Assembly (NCBI RefSeq): GCF_000378985.1
Contig: NZ_KB905370.1
Span: 3,369,342-3,433,341, forward strand
Length of the DNA: 64,000 bases
Source of the DNA: Ensifer sp. BR816
GTDB taxonomy: Bacteria; Pseudomonadota; Alphaproteobacteria; Rhizobiales; Rhizobiaceae
Direction: 5' to 3'
The position numbers and the translations under genes are program-made. The notes beneath the pieces were generated by a model. The model did not search any database and was not told where the DNA came from. It saw only the letters and a program-made list of their open reading frames with translations. Shown in pieces: positions 8,631-21,379 of this stretch (the first letter of the stretch is position 1; each line of letters starts with the position of its first letter).

Positions 8631-10100
8631 TCACATCCCCGCGACGCAGACATATTTGAGCTCGAGGAAGCCTTCGATGCCGTATTTGGAGCCCTCCCTC
8701 CCCATGCCGGATTGCTTGATGCCGCCGAAAGGCGCCATCTCGTTGGCGATCATGCCGGTGTTGACGCCAACCATGCCGGCTTCGAGCGCTTCGGCGACGC
8801 GCCACACACGCGCGAGGTCCCTGGCATAGAAATAGGAGGCAAGGCCGAACTCGCTGTCATTGGCCATGGCGATCACCTCCTCCTCGTTCTTGAACGTGAT
8901 GATTGGAGCCAACGGTGCAAAAGTCTCCTCTTTCGCCACCTTCATCGCCTGGGTGATTCCGCTGACGACGGTCGGCTCATAAAAGTTGCCGCCAAGCACG
9001 CTGCGCTTGCCGCCGGCAAGCAGCCGGCCGCCCTTTTCGAGAGCATCGGCGACATGCTCCTCCATCTTCTCTACGGCACGGAAGTCGATCAGCGGCCCCT
9101 GGCTGACACCCGCCTCCGTGCCGCGGCCAAGCCTGAGCGACGAAACCTTGGCGAGCAGCTTTTCGGAGAACGCCTCGACAACGCTTTCCTGCACATAGAT
9201 CCGGTTGGCGCAGACGCAGGTTTGGCCGGCATTGCGGAACTTCGAGATCATCGCCCCCTCGACGGCGGCGTCGAGGTCGGCATCGTCGAAGACGATGAAG
9301 GGCGCGTTGCCGCCGAGTTCCAGCGACAACCGCTTGATGCCGTCCGCCGCCTCCCTCATGAGCCAGCGGCCGACGCCCGTGGATCCGGTGAAGGTAATCT
9401 TCGCCACCTTCGGATTGTGGCAGAACTCGAGGCCGATCGGCTGCGCTTCACCGGTCACCACGGAAAAGACGCCCTTGGGCACGCCGGCACGCTCGGCCAG
9501 CACCGCAAGCGCCAGCGCCGACAGCGGCGTCTGGGAGGCGGGCTTCAGGATCATGCTGCAGCCAGCGGCGAGCGCAGGCCCGGCCTTGCGCGTGATCATG
9601 CCGTTCGGAAAGTTCCAGGGCGTGATGGCCGCGCAGACACCGACCGGCTGCTTCAAGACCATGATCCGCTGGCCAGGATTGGCTCCCGGAATGATGTCGC
9701 CGTCGATGCGCTTGGCTTCCTCGGCGAACCATTCGAGATAGGCCGCGTTGGAGATGACCTCTCCCCTGGCCTCAGTGAGCGGCTTGCCCTGCTCAGTCGT
9801 CAGGATCAGCGCCAGATCGTCGGCGTTCGCCACGATCAGGTCGAACCAGCGCTTCAGCACCTGGGCGCGTTCCTTGGCAGTGCGCTTCGCCCAGAGCTTC
9901 TGCGCCTCTGCGGCCGCGTCGATCGCCGCGGCCACAACCTCCCGTCCGAGGCTCGGAACCTCGGCGATCACGGCGCCGTCGAAGGGATCGGTCACCGCGA
10001 ATGTTTTGCCATCCGCGGCCGAGATCCACTCGCCGGCGACAAAGGCTTTGTTCGTCAGCAGCGATGGATCCTGGAGCGCGATCTTGCGGGACTCGGTCAT
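8631..10100 (-). CDS. GabD-type aldehyde dehydrogenase, probable sulfolactaldehyde dehydrogenase of the sulfo-ED pathway
   Basis: 489 residues of the NAD(P)-dependent aldehyde dehydrogenase superfamily. Motifs: PWNFPNGMITRKAGPALAAGC (cofactor site), the FTGSTGVG Rossmann turn, the general-base Glu in LELGGNAPF and the nucleophilic Cys in NAGQTCVCANR. The family subtype is succinate-semialdehyde dehydrogenase. As last gene of the sulfoquinovose operon it is inferred to oxidise 3-sulfolactaldehyde to 3-sulfolactate, the role of the GabD-like enzyme in Pseudomonas putida SQ1. Its ATG overlaps the stop of the exporter gene (ATGA), implying translational coupling; a longer upstream frame is ignored. 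Confidence 0.88.
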   Translation of the reverse strand: MTESRKIALQDPSLLTNKAFVAGEWISAADGKTFAVTDPFDGAVIAEVPSLGREVVAAAIDAAAEAQKLWAKRTAKERAQVLKRWFDLIVANADDLALILTTEQGKPLTEARGEVISNAAYLEWFAEEAKRIDGDIIPGANPGQRIMVLKQPVGVCAAITPWNFPNGMITRKAGPALAAGCSMILKPASQTPLSALALAVLAERAGVPKGVFSVVTGEAQPIGLEFCHNPKVAKITFTGSTGVGRWLMREAADGIKRLSLELGGNAPFIVFDDADLDAAVEGAMISKFRNAGQTCVCANRIYVQESVVEAFSEKLLAKVSSLRLGRGTEAGVSQGPLIDFRAVEKMEEHVADALEKGGRLLAGGKRSVLGGNFYEPTVVSGITQAMKVAKEETFAPLAPIITFKNEEEVIAMANDSEFGLASYFYARDLARVWRVAEALEAGMVGVNTGMIANEMAPFGGIKQSGMGREGSKYGIEGFLELKYVCVAGM

Positions 10101-10867
10101 GAAATGCCTCCGATGATTTTGATCAGTGCAGGAACGGCCAGGGAAAGGCCGGAGATGAGCAGAAGAGCGAACGCCAGACGGCGGAGCGCGAAGTAAGAGA
10201 GCGGCGGCGGCCAGCGCTTGGCCGCGAAGGTTAGCGCGATCACGACCGGGACAGAGAGCAGGCCCCACCAGAAGCCTGCAGCGGGCATGTGCCCGGCCGA
10301 CGCGACGACGCCGAGGCGGATGATGGCGTTGGCCGCGAAGACGGCGACGAGCGTCTCACGTATGGCCGCAGGCCGCAGCGGCTGGCGGTAGAGATGATAG
10401 ACGAGCGGCGGCCCGGCCGTGGAGAAGAGCCCACCCATCAGCCCCGCGATCGCGCCGAAGAAGAGGAAGGACGGCACCGATGACGGTTCGGCCAAGGGCG
10501 CCGGCTTCAGGGCAAGCTGAATGCTCGAGGCTACGATAACGACGCCCAGCACCAGCTTCAGCCAGTCGATCGACGCCGCAGCCAGCACGCCGAGAAGCCA
10601 GTAGCCGATGAAAAGCGCGATCACGCTCGAGAAAATGATCGGCACGAATTCGCGGGCAGCGATATCGCGCCAGCCCTTGAGGAGAACCTGCGCCGCGTTG
10701 ATGAACGTCAGGCAACTGACGAGCACCGCTGCGTCGGGCAAGTCGAGGAGCCCCGTTAACCCGACGCCGCCCATCATGATCAGGCCAAAGGCGAAACCGG
10801 TCAGCGTCTGCACGTACGCCGCCACCGCCGCGAGGGCCAATAGTCCTGCGAGGCCGGCGGGGTCCAT
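10097..10867 (-). CDS. TauE/SafE-family sulfonate exporter (probable sulfolactate exporter)
   Basis: 256 residues with about eight hydrophobic segments and the paired TauE/SafE repeats (GFAFGLIMMGGVGLTGLLDL near the start, AGLMGGLFSTAGPPLVYHLY mid-protein). The family exports sulfonates and sulfite-related anions across the inner membrane. It lies three bases after the sulfoquinovosidase gene and overlaps the dehydrogenase by four bases. Export of sulfolactate, the dead-end product of sulfo-ED, is the expected role; this is inference from the pathway. Confidence 0.88.
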   Translation of the reverse strand: MDPAGLAGLLALAAVAAYVQTLTGFAFGLIMMGGVGLTGLLDLPDAAVLVSCLTFINAAQVLLKGWRDIAAREFVPIIFSSVIALFIGYWLLGVLAAASIDWLKLVLGVVIVASSIQLALKPAPLAEPSSVPSFLFFGAIAGLMGGLFSTAGPPLVYHLYRQPLRPAAIRETLVAVFAANAIIRLGVVASAGHMPAAGFWWGLLSVPVVIALTFAAKRWPPPLSYFALRRLAFALLLISGLSLAVPALIKIIGGIS

Positions 10868-10870
10868 AGG

Positions 10871-12862
10871 TCAGATGTTCCGAAGTTCGGCGAACGACGC
10901 CGAAAGCGACGCGCCTGATCGATAGAAGACCGGCGGCTGCCCGATCGGCGCGGGCACCGTGATCTTCTGCCCACCGGCATATTCGCGGCCGCTCCAGACG
11001 TGAATCCAGTCGTCACCCGCCGGCAAGTAGAGAGTCCGTTCAGATTGTGCCGCCTGCCAAACGGGCGCGACAAGCAGTTCCGTCCCGTAGAGATAGCTGT
11101 CCTGTATCCCGTAGGTGTTGCGATCGTCCTCGTAGTGCAGGAAGAGAGGCCTCTGAACAGGAAGGCCGCGCACCGATGCCTCCTCAGAAAGCGACTTCAG
11201 ATAGGGGGCGAGGTGGACGTAGATGCCAGTCATCCGCGCAAAATGGGCAAGCACCTCCGGGTCCTGGTCGATCTGGACGTTTTCGCGCGGTCGGTTGCCT
11301 TCATGGCTGCGCATCACGGGCGTGAAGGCGGCCATTTCCGCCCAGCGCATCAAAAGCTCTGGCGTGCGCACGTTTCCGAAAAGGCTCGTGTATCCGCCGA
11401 TATCGGAGTGGTGGTAGGCATTGCCCAGGAGCCCTGATGAGAGCGCTGCGCAGATGACGGTCACAAGGCCGTCATGGCGGGAGAAATCGACCGACTGGTC
11501 GCCGCCCCAGAGCAGCGGGCAATGCTTCTGCACCCCGGTGAACCCCGCGCGCATGAAGAACAGGGCCTCGCCGGTCTTGCCTCGACTGGCGACAGCCTTG
11601 GCATTGACTTCGGCCCAAAGGGTCGGCCACTGGTTGTGCATCAGCTTGGCGTCGACGCCGTTGGCGAGCTTCACATCGATCGGCAGGTATTCTCCGAAGT
11701 CGGCCATCCAGCCGGACAGGCCGTAATCGAGCATCTTGCTGCCGATGATCTCGTCGGCAAACCATTCGGCCGCATCCGGATTGGTGAAGTCGACGACGCC
11801 GCACTCAAACTCGCCGAAGTCGACCAGCGCCGTGCCACCGGACGCGTCCTTTGCGAAATAGCCCGCGGCTTCCGCTTCAGCAAACAATGGGCCGTCGACG
11901 CAGAGGTAGGGGTTCACATAACCGAGGAAACGGACGCCCTCGTCGTTCAGTTGCGCAATGCGCTGCCGCAACGCCGGATAGCGATCCTCGTTCGCCTGCC
12001 AATCCCAGAACAGGCGGGCGCCGAAGGAGGTTTGCCGCAGGCCAACCCAGTCCTCGCACCAGAGGCCAGATACGCGCACGCCGGCGTCCCGCATTTTTCG
12101 GAGCCGTGAGAACGAATTGACGCCGTCCTTCAGGCCGACGATCGCGCCGTTGTAGACCCAGTCGGGAAGCGTTGGCTGGCGTCCGAAACGGAGCGACAAT
12201 TTCTCCACAAGCTCCACAAAGGTATCCGCGGCGAAGAACTCGATCCGCTCCGGAATCGACCAGGTTTCGATCTCGTGGAAGGCCTTGCGGCGAAAATCGA
12301 AAACGGAGTACGCCGACGTCTCGACGTGCAGTGCGTAGCGGGCGGAGGAGACGAAGGTCGGCTGCGGATAGTTCGTGTTGAAGTAGTCGCCGCCCGCACG
12401 ATCCTTGACGTTCGACTTGAAGGTGATCTCACTGGTCCTGTCGCGTCCGACGCCGGGTTCGGACGTCCAGAGCGGAAAGCGGCGGCCGCGCATGTCGAAG
12501 TAGGACATCTGCTCGCCGCCGCCCCAGACATGCTCGTCGTGATCGGCCACGACGCGGATCCAGAGCCGGTTCACCGAAGGATCCACGGCGGAGAACTCGA
12601 TGGCACCATCCCGGACGGTCAGCGTCAGGCGCGCCTTCTGACCCTCGGCTTCGGAAAGCACGATGCGACAGCCGTCGATTTCGGCGTGGGCGAGCGGGCT
12701 GCGCTCGACGACGTAATCCTCGATTTCGAAGTTGCCGCGATACATGTCCATGCGCTCCTCGCCGTGGCCGGCATAGATGCAGGGAGATGACGCGCTGTGG
12801 CTAAAGATGACCCGCTCATCAAGGGAAAGCGTGAAGCCGGTCGCGGTGGTCTCAAGTTTCAT
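10871..12862 (-). CDS. Sulfoquinovosidase, GH31 (YihQ / Agrobacterium SmoI type)
   Basis: 663 residues, alignable by eye over its whole length with E. coli YihQ. The nucleophile is Asp388 (WMADFGEYLP) and the acid/base Asp455 (WGGDQSVDF). The sulfonate-binding set is Lys245 (VGLKDG), Glu270 (LWCEDW), Arg283 and Trp286 (GARLFWDW) and Tyr491 (DIGGYTSLF): the K-E-R-W-Y variant of the Agrobacterium enzyme rather than the Q-Q-R-W-Y of E. coli. It hydrolyses alpha-sulfoquinovosides such as sulfoquinovosyl glycerol to sulfoquinovose. No signal peptide is seen, so it acts in the cytoplasm after import by the adjacent ABC system. Confidence 0.96.
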   Translation of the reverse strand: MKLETTATGFTLSLDERVIFSHSASSPCIYAGHGEERMDMYRGNFEIEDYVVERSPLAHAEIDGCRIVLSEAEGQKARLTLTVRDGAIEFSAVDPSVNRLWIRVVADHDEHVWGGGEQMSYFDMRGRRFPLWTSEPGVGRDRTSEITFKSNVKDRAGGDYFNTNYPQPTFVSSARYALHVETSAYSVFDFRRKAFHEIETWSIPERIEFFAADTFVELVEKLSLRFGRQPTLPDWVYNGAIVGLKDGVNSFSRLRKMRDAGVRVSGLWCEDWVGLRQTSFGARLFWDWQANEDRYPALRQRIAQLNDEGVRFLGYVNPYLCVDGPLFAEAEAAGYFAKDASGGTALVDFGEFECGVVDFTNPDAAEWFADEIIGSKMLDYGLSGWMADFGEYLPIDVKLANGVDAKLMHNQWPTLWAEVNAKAVASRGKTGEALFFMRAGFTGVQKHCPLLWGGDQSVDFSRHDGLVTVICAALSSGLLGNAYHHSDIGGYTSLFGNVRTPELLMRWAEMAAFTPVMRSHEGNRPRENVQIDQDPEVLAHFARMTGIYVHLAPYLKSLSEEASVRGLPVQRPLFLHYEDDRNTYGIQDSYLYGTELLVAPVWQAAQSERTLYLPAGDDWIHVWSGREYAGGQKITVPAPIGQPPVFYRSGASLSASFAELRNI

Positions 12863-12872
12863 GGTGTCATAC

Positions 12873-13640
<768 letters not shown>

Positions 13641-14525
13641 TCAGGTTTCCGGATTGAACAGTGGTTTTGCGAGCCCGGCCACGTCGGTGCGCATGGCGAA
13701 GAGGCCGCCCGACAGCGGAAAGGCGTCCAATTCCGCCTCAGGGCGTCCGACACGGGCGCTCGTGCAGTAGAGCGTCCTCATGTCAGCGCCGCCGAAAGCG
13801 ACCATGGTCGGGCAGCGCACGGGTACGGCATATTCGCCGAGCAGGTCCCCGTCGGGACTGTAGCGCTGCACCCGCCCCCCTTCGAAAAGCGCGGTCCAGT
13901 AGCACCCCTCGCTGTCGACGGCGCCACCATCGGGACGGCCCCGATCGGTTTCGCTGCCGAAGTGCGCAAAGACCTTGCGATCGGAAACGGTGCCGGGTTC
14001 CACCTCGTAGTCGTAGGTGTAAAGCGTGTAGCGCAGCGTGTCGGAATGATAGAGACGTCGTCCGTCCGGCGAAAAGGCCGTGCCGTTGGAAGTGAGCAGA
14101 CCTCCCTCGAGCTGCTGCAGCCCCCGCCTGTCGTATCGGTAAAGGCTGGCGGTTCCGTTCTCGCGCGTTTCGTCCACTGTCCCGGCGATGAAGCGTCCGG
14201 CAGGATCGACCGTGCCGTCATTGAAGCGGCTGGCGTTCTGGTCTTCGGGATTGTCCGCCAATTTTTGGATCGGCTGCCCATTAGCGTCGAGAAGCCAGAT
14301 GCCGGAACGGAGACCGGCAACGAAGCCGCCGCCTGCAGCAAGGCCGATGCAGCCGACTTCCTCCGGTAATGCGAAGGTCGCAAGAGCCTTGCTTTCCGGG
14401 TCGAAGGCGTGAATGCGGGCATTCTTGATGTCGACGAAATAAAGCCGCTGCTCGGCCGCCGACCACAGCGGGCATTCGCCGAGCGAGGCTTTCAGGTCGA
14501 GGACGAGGCTGAATTCGCTTTCCAC
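13641..14525 (-). CDS. SMP-30/gluconolactonase-family 6-deoxy-6-sulfogluconolactonase (sulfo-ED step 2)
   Basis: 294 residues of the six-bladed SMP-30 propeller. Expected metal ligands are present: Glu17 in LGECPLW, Asn in ASRFNDGTVDPAGRF and Asp in GGAVDSEGCYW. The family opens aldonolactones. Between an SDR gene and an HpaI-type aldolase gene, it fits sulfogluconolactone hydrolysis to sulfogluconate. The start MESEF at 14525 is ten bases from the aldolase stop. Confidence 0.88.
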   Translation of the reverse strand: MESEFSLVLDLKASLGECPLWSAAEQRLYFVDIKNARIHAFDPESKALATFALPEEVGCIGLAAGGGFVAGLRSGIWLLDANGQPIQKLADNPEDQNASRFNDGTVDPAGRFIAGTVDETRENGTASLYRYDRRGLQQLEGGLLTSNGTAFSPDGRRLYHSDTLRYTLYTYDYEVEPGTVSDRKVFAHFGSETDRGRPDGGAVDSEGCYWTALFEGGRVQRYSPDGDLLGEYAVPVRCPTMVAFGGADMRTLYCTSARVGRPEAELDAFPLSGGLFAMRTDVAGLAKPLFNPET

Positions 14526-14535
14526 GACGATGTCC

Positions 14536-15339
14536 TCAATAGGCGGCGGCGGGAGAAGCGGCGGCCGCCGCCTCGCCCTTCAGCGTCGACAGCCAGTCGT
14601 TCGCCCGGCCGGTCATCATCGCCAGGTCCGAAGCAATCGCAGCGAAGTCGTAGCCGTAGCCGACGAAGCGCTTCACCATGTCCGGATTGGGCCCGACGAT
14701 GCCGATCGGTTTGCCGGCCGAGCGCGCGCTCGCCGCCGCCTTTTCGATCAGCGCCTGCACCTTCGGGTGAGCGATGTTGCCGATATGGCCCATGGCCGCG
14801 GAAAGGTCGCCCGGTCCGACGAAGACTGCGTCGATGCCGTCGACGGCGGCGATCTCAGGCAGGCGCTCGATCGCTTCGGGCGTCTCCAGTTGTACGATCG
14901 TGCAGATCTCGCTGTTGGCACGCTTGAGATAATCGGGGATCGTGCCGAATTTCGAGCCGCGATGGACGGCGGCGACCCCGCGCACGCCCTCGGGCGGATA
15001 GCGCGTGTATGAAGCGGCTTCACGCGCTTCTTCGGCCGTCTGTACGAACGGCAGCATGACGGTGCGTGCACCGGCGTCGAGGGCGCGCTTGACGAGAACC
15101 TGGTCGTTCCAGGCGAGCCTGACGACCGCCTCGGCCGGCGTGCAGCCGATAGCCCGCAGGATACCCGCGAGGTCGGAGACTTCGATCGGAACATGCTCCA
15201 TATCAACGACGAGGAAGTCGAATCCGCAATAGCCCAGCGCCTCGGCTGTGGACGGTGCGGCAGCCATCAGCCAGGTGCCGAACGGCGTCTGCCGGTCCCG
15301 TTCGGTGAGCCAGCTCTTGAAACGATTGGTGAAGCTCAT
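14536..15339 (-). CDS. HpcH/HpaI-family aldolase, probable 2-keto-3,6-dideoxy-6-sulfogluconate (KDSG) aldolase
   Basis: 267-residue class II pyruvate aldolase. The family motifs are GYCGFDFLVVDMEH, the metal-binding block VQLETPEAIE and VFVGPGDLSAAMG. Known members cleave 4-hydroxy-2-oxo acids to pyruvate plus an aldehyde. In sulfo-ED this type of enzyme splits KDSG into pyruvate and 3-sulfolactaldehyde, and its place between the dehydratase and lactonase genes supports that. The C-terminus carries an Ala-rich tail (EAAAAASPAAAY). Confidence 0.9.
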   Translation of the reverse strand: MSFTNRFKSWLTERDRQTPFGTWLMAAAPSTAEALGYCGFDFLVVDMEHVPIEVSDLAGILRAIGCTPAEAVVRLAWNDQVLVKRALDAGARTVMLPFVQTAEEAREAASYTRYPPEGVRGVAAVHRGSKFGTIPDYLKRANSEICTIVQLETPEAIERLPEIAAVDGIDAVFVGPGDLSAAMGHIGNIAHPKVQALIEKAAASARSAGKPIGIVGPNPDMVKRFVGYGYDFAAIASDLAMMTGRANDWLSTLKGEAAAAASPAAAY

Positions 15340-15349
15340 CGTTATCTCC

Positions 15350-17098
15350 TCAGAAAATCGGGGGCTCGGGCACCGGCGCGGCGCCGCTCAGGAAATCGAA
15401 ATCGCAGCCCTGATCGGCCTGGCTGACGTGCTGCTGGTAGAGGGCGGAGAAGGAGCGCTGATAAACCGGCACGGCCGCCTTCCATTCGCTGCGGCGGCGC
15501 TGAAGCTCCGTCTCGTCGACGCGCATGTCGATCCTGCCCGCCGCAACGTCGAGCTCGACGAGATCTCCAGTGCGTAAGAGGGCGAGCGGTCCGCCGACGG
15601 CTGCCTCCGGCGAAACGTGAAGGATGCACGTTCCGTAATGCGTACCGCTCATCCGGCCGTCGCAGATGCGCACCATGTCGCGCACACCCTGCTTCAGCAG
15701 TTTCTTCGGTATCGGCAGATTGCCCCATTCCGGCATGCCGGGCGCGCCGACGGGACCGGCGTTACGCAGCACGATCACGGTGTCCTCGGTGATGTCGAGA
15801 TCCGGATCGTCCAATGTCTTGTTCATCACCGCCGGATTGTCGAAGACGATCGCCGGGCCGACATGTTTCAGGAACTTGGGATTTGCCGCGGACGACTTCA
15901 TCACGGCGCCGTTGGGCGCGAGGTTGCCACGCAGAACCTCCAGTGTCTTGCCGCGCGACAGCGGCACGACCGGGTTATCTTCATCGCGAATGACGTCGTC
16001 GTTCCAGCATTCGGCGTCTTCGATGTTTTCGCCCAGCGTGTGCCCGTTGACCGTCGGCCGCGTTAGGTCGAGATGGCGGGAAAACTTCCGCAGGAGCGCG
16101 AGCAGGCCACCGGCAAAATAGAAGTCCTCCATCAGGTGTTCGCCCGACGGGAAGACATTGGCGGCGACCGGTACCCTGGCGGCCATCGCCGCCATGTCGT
16201 CCAGTGTTAGCTCGACGTCGGCGCGACGAGCCATCGCGATCATATGGACGGCCGCGTTGGTCGAACCGCCAAGCGCCATATAGGCGACGAGCCCGTTGAG
16301 GAAGCTTGCCCGGTCGAGGATCCGCGATGGCGTGAGGTTCTCCCATACCATTTCGACGATCCGCACCCCGCAGGCTGAGGCCATGCGCGGATGGCCGGAA
16401 TCGGTCGCCGGAATGGAGGACGCGCCCGGAAGGGTGAGGCCCATGGCATCGACGATCGACGTCATCGTCGATGCCGTGCCGATGGTATTGCAGGTGCCGG
16501 CCGAACGGGTCATCCGGCTTTCGAGATCGACCCAGTCGGATTTCGTGATGTTGCCGGCGCGCAGCTCGTCCCAATACTTCTTGGTGTGCGTGCCGGCACC
16601 CGTCTTGAGACCGCGCCACTGACCGTTAGACATCGGGCCAGCCGGGCAGAAGATGATCGGCAGGTCCATGGAGATCGCCCCCATGACGAGCGCGGGCGTC
16701 GACTTGTCGCAACCACCGAGCAACACCGCGCCGTCGATCGGATGGCAGCGCAGCAACTCCTCGCATTCCATGGCGAGGAAATTGCGGTAGAGCATCGTCG
16801 TCGGCTTGACCATCACCTCGCCGACGGAAAGAGCCGGCATTTCGACGGGATAGCCGCCGGCCTGCCAGACGCCGCGCTTGACCGCTTCGGCGCGCTCGCG
16901 CAGATGCGCGTGGCAGGGGCTCATTTCGCTCCACGTATTGATGATGCCGATGACGGGGCGGCCGAGGAATTCCTCACGCCGCATGCCCATCTGCTGCGTT
17001 CGCTGCCGGTGAGCGAAGCCGCGCATGTCGTCGGAGGCGAACCAGCGTTGACTGCGCAGTTCGGAAATATCGCGCCTGGTCTTGATCACGTCGTTCAC
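15350..17098 (-). CDS. IlvD/Edd-family 6-deoxy-6-sulfogluconate dehydratase (sulfo-ED step 3)
   Basis: 582 residues starting at a GTG (VNDVIKTRRD) that overlaps the upstream permease stop as GTGA. Iron-sulfur ligands are Cys62 (MSPCHAHL), Cys130 (GGCDKSTPA) and Cys203 (AGTCNTIGTAS). It dehydrates sulfogluconate to KDSG, by analogy with Pseudomonas putida SQ1 and Rhizobium leguminosarum SRDI565 sulfo-ED. Although the open frame continues upstream to 17845, that part is only the shadow of the permease gene. It is a paralogue of the 6003-7739 dehydratase. Confidence 0.9.
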   Translation of the reverse strand: MNDVIKTRRDISELRSQRWFASDDMRGFAHRQRTQQMGMRREEFLGRPVIGIINTWSEMSPCHAHLRERAEAVKRGVWQAGGYPVEMPALSVGEVMVKPTTMLYRNFLAMECEELLRCHPIDGAVLLGGCDKSTPALVMGAISMDLPIIFCPAGPMSNGQWRGLKTGAGTHTKKYWDELRAGNITKSDWVDLESRMTRSAGTCNTIGTASTMTSIVDAMGLTLPGASSIPATDSGHPRMASACGVRIVEMVWENLTPSRILDRASFLNGLVAYMALGGSTNAAVHMIAMARRADVELTLDDMAAMAARVPVAANVFPSGEHLMEDFYFAGGLLALLRKFSRHLDLTRPTVNGHTLGENIEDAECWNDDVIRDEDNPVVPLSRGKTLEVLRGNLAPNGAVMKSSAANPKFLKHVGPAIVFDNPAVMNKTLDDPDLDITEDTVIVLRNAGPVGAPGMPEWGNLPIPKKLLKQGVRDMVRICDGRMSGTHYGTCILHVSPEAAVGGPLALLRTGDLVELDVAAGRIDMRVDETELQRRRSEWKAAVPVYQRSFSALYQQHVSQADQGCDFDFLSGAAPVPEPPIF

Positions 17099-17949
17099 CC
17101 CTTGATACCGCCGGCCGTGAGCCCGGACACGACACGTTCCTGAAAGATCACGATGAGAATGGCGACCGGTACGATGCCGACGACCAGCGCCGCCGAAATG
17201 ACCGGCCAGGGAAAGGCGAACTCGCCCTGATAGAGCTGGATGCCGACAGGCAGCGTGCGCAGCAGGGGATTCGAGTTGAACGAGAGGGCCAGCAGGAATT
17301 CGTCCCAGGCGTTGACGAAAGCGAGAATGCCCGCCGTGAACACGCCCGGTGCGGAAAGCGGCACCACCACCTTGAACAGCGCGCCGAGCCGGGTGCAGCC
17401 GTCGATCATCGCCGCATTTTCGAGATCGCGCGGGATGCCCTCGAAGAACGAGACCAGCATCAGCGTGCAGACGGGCAGGCTGAGCACGGTATAGGGCAGA
17501 ATGAGCGCGATCCAGGTATTGAGGAGGTTCAGCGCGCGCATGATCTCGAAAAGCGGCACGAGCAGCGTCACCAGTGGAAAGGTCGAGACCGCGATGATCG
17601 CGGACAGGATCAGGCCGCGATACCGAAGATCGAGCCGTGCCAGCGCATAGGCCGCGAGCACCGACACCAGCAGGGTGAGCATTGTGGAAAGCAGCGCCAC
17701 CACGAAGCTGTTGAGCAGGAAGATGTGCAGCGGCTGATCGGAGAATGCCTGCATGTAGTTCTGCAGGGTCGGTGCGTGCGGCAGCCATGTGATCGGCTTG
17801 GCCGTCAGCTCGCCCTCGGTCTTGAGCGACGTGAACAGGATCCACAGGGCCGGGAACAGACCGTTTATCAAGAGGGCGGCGGCAGCAAATCCACGCAGCG
17901 GTTTGCCGGACAGCATGGAAAGTGGGCCGGAGGCGGTAACAGCGCTCAT
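17095..17949 (-). CDS. Carbohydrate ABC transporter permease 2, MalG-like (sulfoquinovoside importer)
   Basis: 284 residues with six membrane segments and the ABC-importer EAA loop near residues 190-210 (ENAAMIDGCTRLGALFKVVVPLSAPG). The start MSAVTASG at 17949 is chosen; a much longer frame to 18834 runs antisense-free through the other permease and is artefactual. Together with the next upstream permease it forms the channel of a CUT1-type importer, the transport solution used in rhizobial and Agrobacterium sulfoquinovose loci. Confidence 0.92.
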   Translation of the reverse strand: MSAVTASGPLSMLSGKPLRGFAAAALLINGLFPALWILFTSLKTEGELTAKPITWLPHAPTLQNYMQAFSDQPLHIFLLNSFVVALLSTMLTLLVSVLAAYALARLDLRYRGLILSAIIAVSTFPLVTLLVPLFEIMRALNLLNTWIALILPYTVLSLPVCTLMLVSFFEGIPRDLENAAMIDGCTRLGALFKVVVPLSAPGVFTAGILAFVNAWDEFLLALSFNSNPLLRTLPVGIQLYQGEFAFPWPVISAALVVGIVPVAILIVIFQERVVSGLTAGGIKG

Positions 17950-17954
17950 CGTGA

Positions 17955-18890
17955 CTACTCCTTGGTCCGGATCATGCGCAGGTAGACAGTGGTGACGCAC
18001 ATCGACAGCGCGAACATCACGACGGCGAGCGCCGAGCCGTAGCCGAGATCGAGAAAGGACACCGTGTTCTGGTGGATGTACATGGCGAGCGTCGAGGTGG
18101 AGGTGCCCGGTCCCCCGCCCGTCATCATGTAGGGGATGTCGAAAGTCTGCAGCGCGGTGATCGTGCGGAAGATCAGCGCGACGACGATCGATGGCTTCAG
18201 AAGTGGCAGGGTGATCTCGAAGAACTGGCGCAGGCGCCCTGCCCCGTCGACGTCCGCCGCCTCGTAGAGCGAGCGCGGGATGGTCTGCAGCCCCGCAAGA
18301 ATGATCAGCGCCATGAAGGACGAGGTCTTCCAGATGATCGTCAGACAGATCGCGGCGAAGGCCCAGCCGGGCGAATTGAACCAGATGATGCCCTCGAAAC
18401 CGAGACGGATCAGGACATCGTTGACGATGCCGTATTCCGAATGAAAGAACCACGCGAAGATCAGGCCGGCAAAGGACAGCGGCAGCGCCCAGGGGATGAG
18501 GAGCGATAAGCGCACCGGCCACTGCGTCCTGAACGGCAGGTTGGCCATAAGGGCGAGGGCGAGCCCGACGACAAGTGCGCCGGGAACGGTGATCAAGGTG
18601 ATCAGCACGGTATTCCAGGTCGTCTCCCAGAAGACGGGATCGTCGAACATCAGCCGGTAATTGTCGAGGCCGACGAATTCGGCCGGCATCCCGGACGTCA
18701 GCGACAGGTTGAAGAAGCTCGTATAGGCAAGGCGGCAGACCGGGTAGACGATGATGAGCGCGAGAAGAACGGTCGCCGGTGCCAGGAGCAGGAGGGCGAG
18801 CGGCCTGTCGCCGAGGTCGAGCCAGCGTGTCCACGCCGCAGGCCGCTGCTCTTGGGCATCCGTCGCCTTCAATATAGATGTAGTCGTCAT
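17955..18890 (-). CDS. Carbohydrate ABC transporter permease 1, MalF/UgpA-like (sulfoquinovoside importer)
   Basis: 311 residues, about six membrane segments, with the EAA loop [25 protein letters not shown] near residues 215-240. The N-terminal stretch before the first membrane helix ([13 protein letters not shown] region) is polar and cytoplasmic. The stop is five bases from the start of permease 2, so the two are co-translated neighbours. Substrate inferred from the operon. Confidence 0.92.
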   Translation of the reverse strand: MTTTSILKATDAQEQRPAAWTRWLDLGDRPLALLLLAPATVLLALIIVYPVCRLAYTSFFNLSLTSGMPAEFVGLDNYRLMFDDPVFWETTWNTVLITLITVPGALVVGLALALMANLPFRTQWPVRLSLLIPWALPLSFAGLIFAWFFHSEYGIVNDVLIRLGFEGIIWFNSPGWAFAAICLTIIWKTSSFMALIILAGLQTIPRSLYEAADVDGAGRLRQFFEITLPLLKPSIVVALIFRTITALQTFDIPYMMTGGGPGTSTSTLAMYIHQNTVSFLDLGYGSALAVVMFALSMCVTTVYLRMIRTKE

Positions 18891-18958
18891 GATCGCCGCT
18901 CCGGACCGTTGGGGTTAAGAGGAGTTGCCGGGGCGGCGCGCGGCCGCCCCGGAGCCAC

Positions 18959-21312
<2,354 letters not shown>

Positions 21313-21379
21313 GCTTCCCTCCCATTGGGCGACATACGATCCGCTGTATCCAGTCGCACATGCCACCTCCCATTTCGCA

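Noticed and set aside
8712-10196. 494-codon open frame on the plus strand across the aldehyde dehydrogenase
   Set aside because: Antisense shadow: the minus strand gives a complete aldehyde dehydrogenase with all catalytic motifs; the plus-strand peptide matches nothing.
10871-12862. Annotation as a general alpha-glucosidase
   Set aside because: The K-E-R-W-Y sulfonate-binding set and the operon context specify a sulfoquinovosidase.
17095-18834. 579-codon minus-strand frame covering both sugar permeases
   Set aside because: Only its 3' half is the real permease 2; the upstream half is another frame of permease 1. The start at 17949 is used instead.
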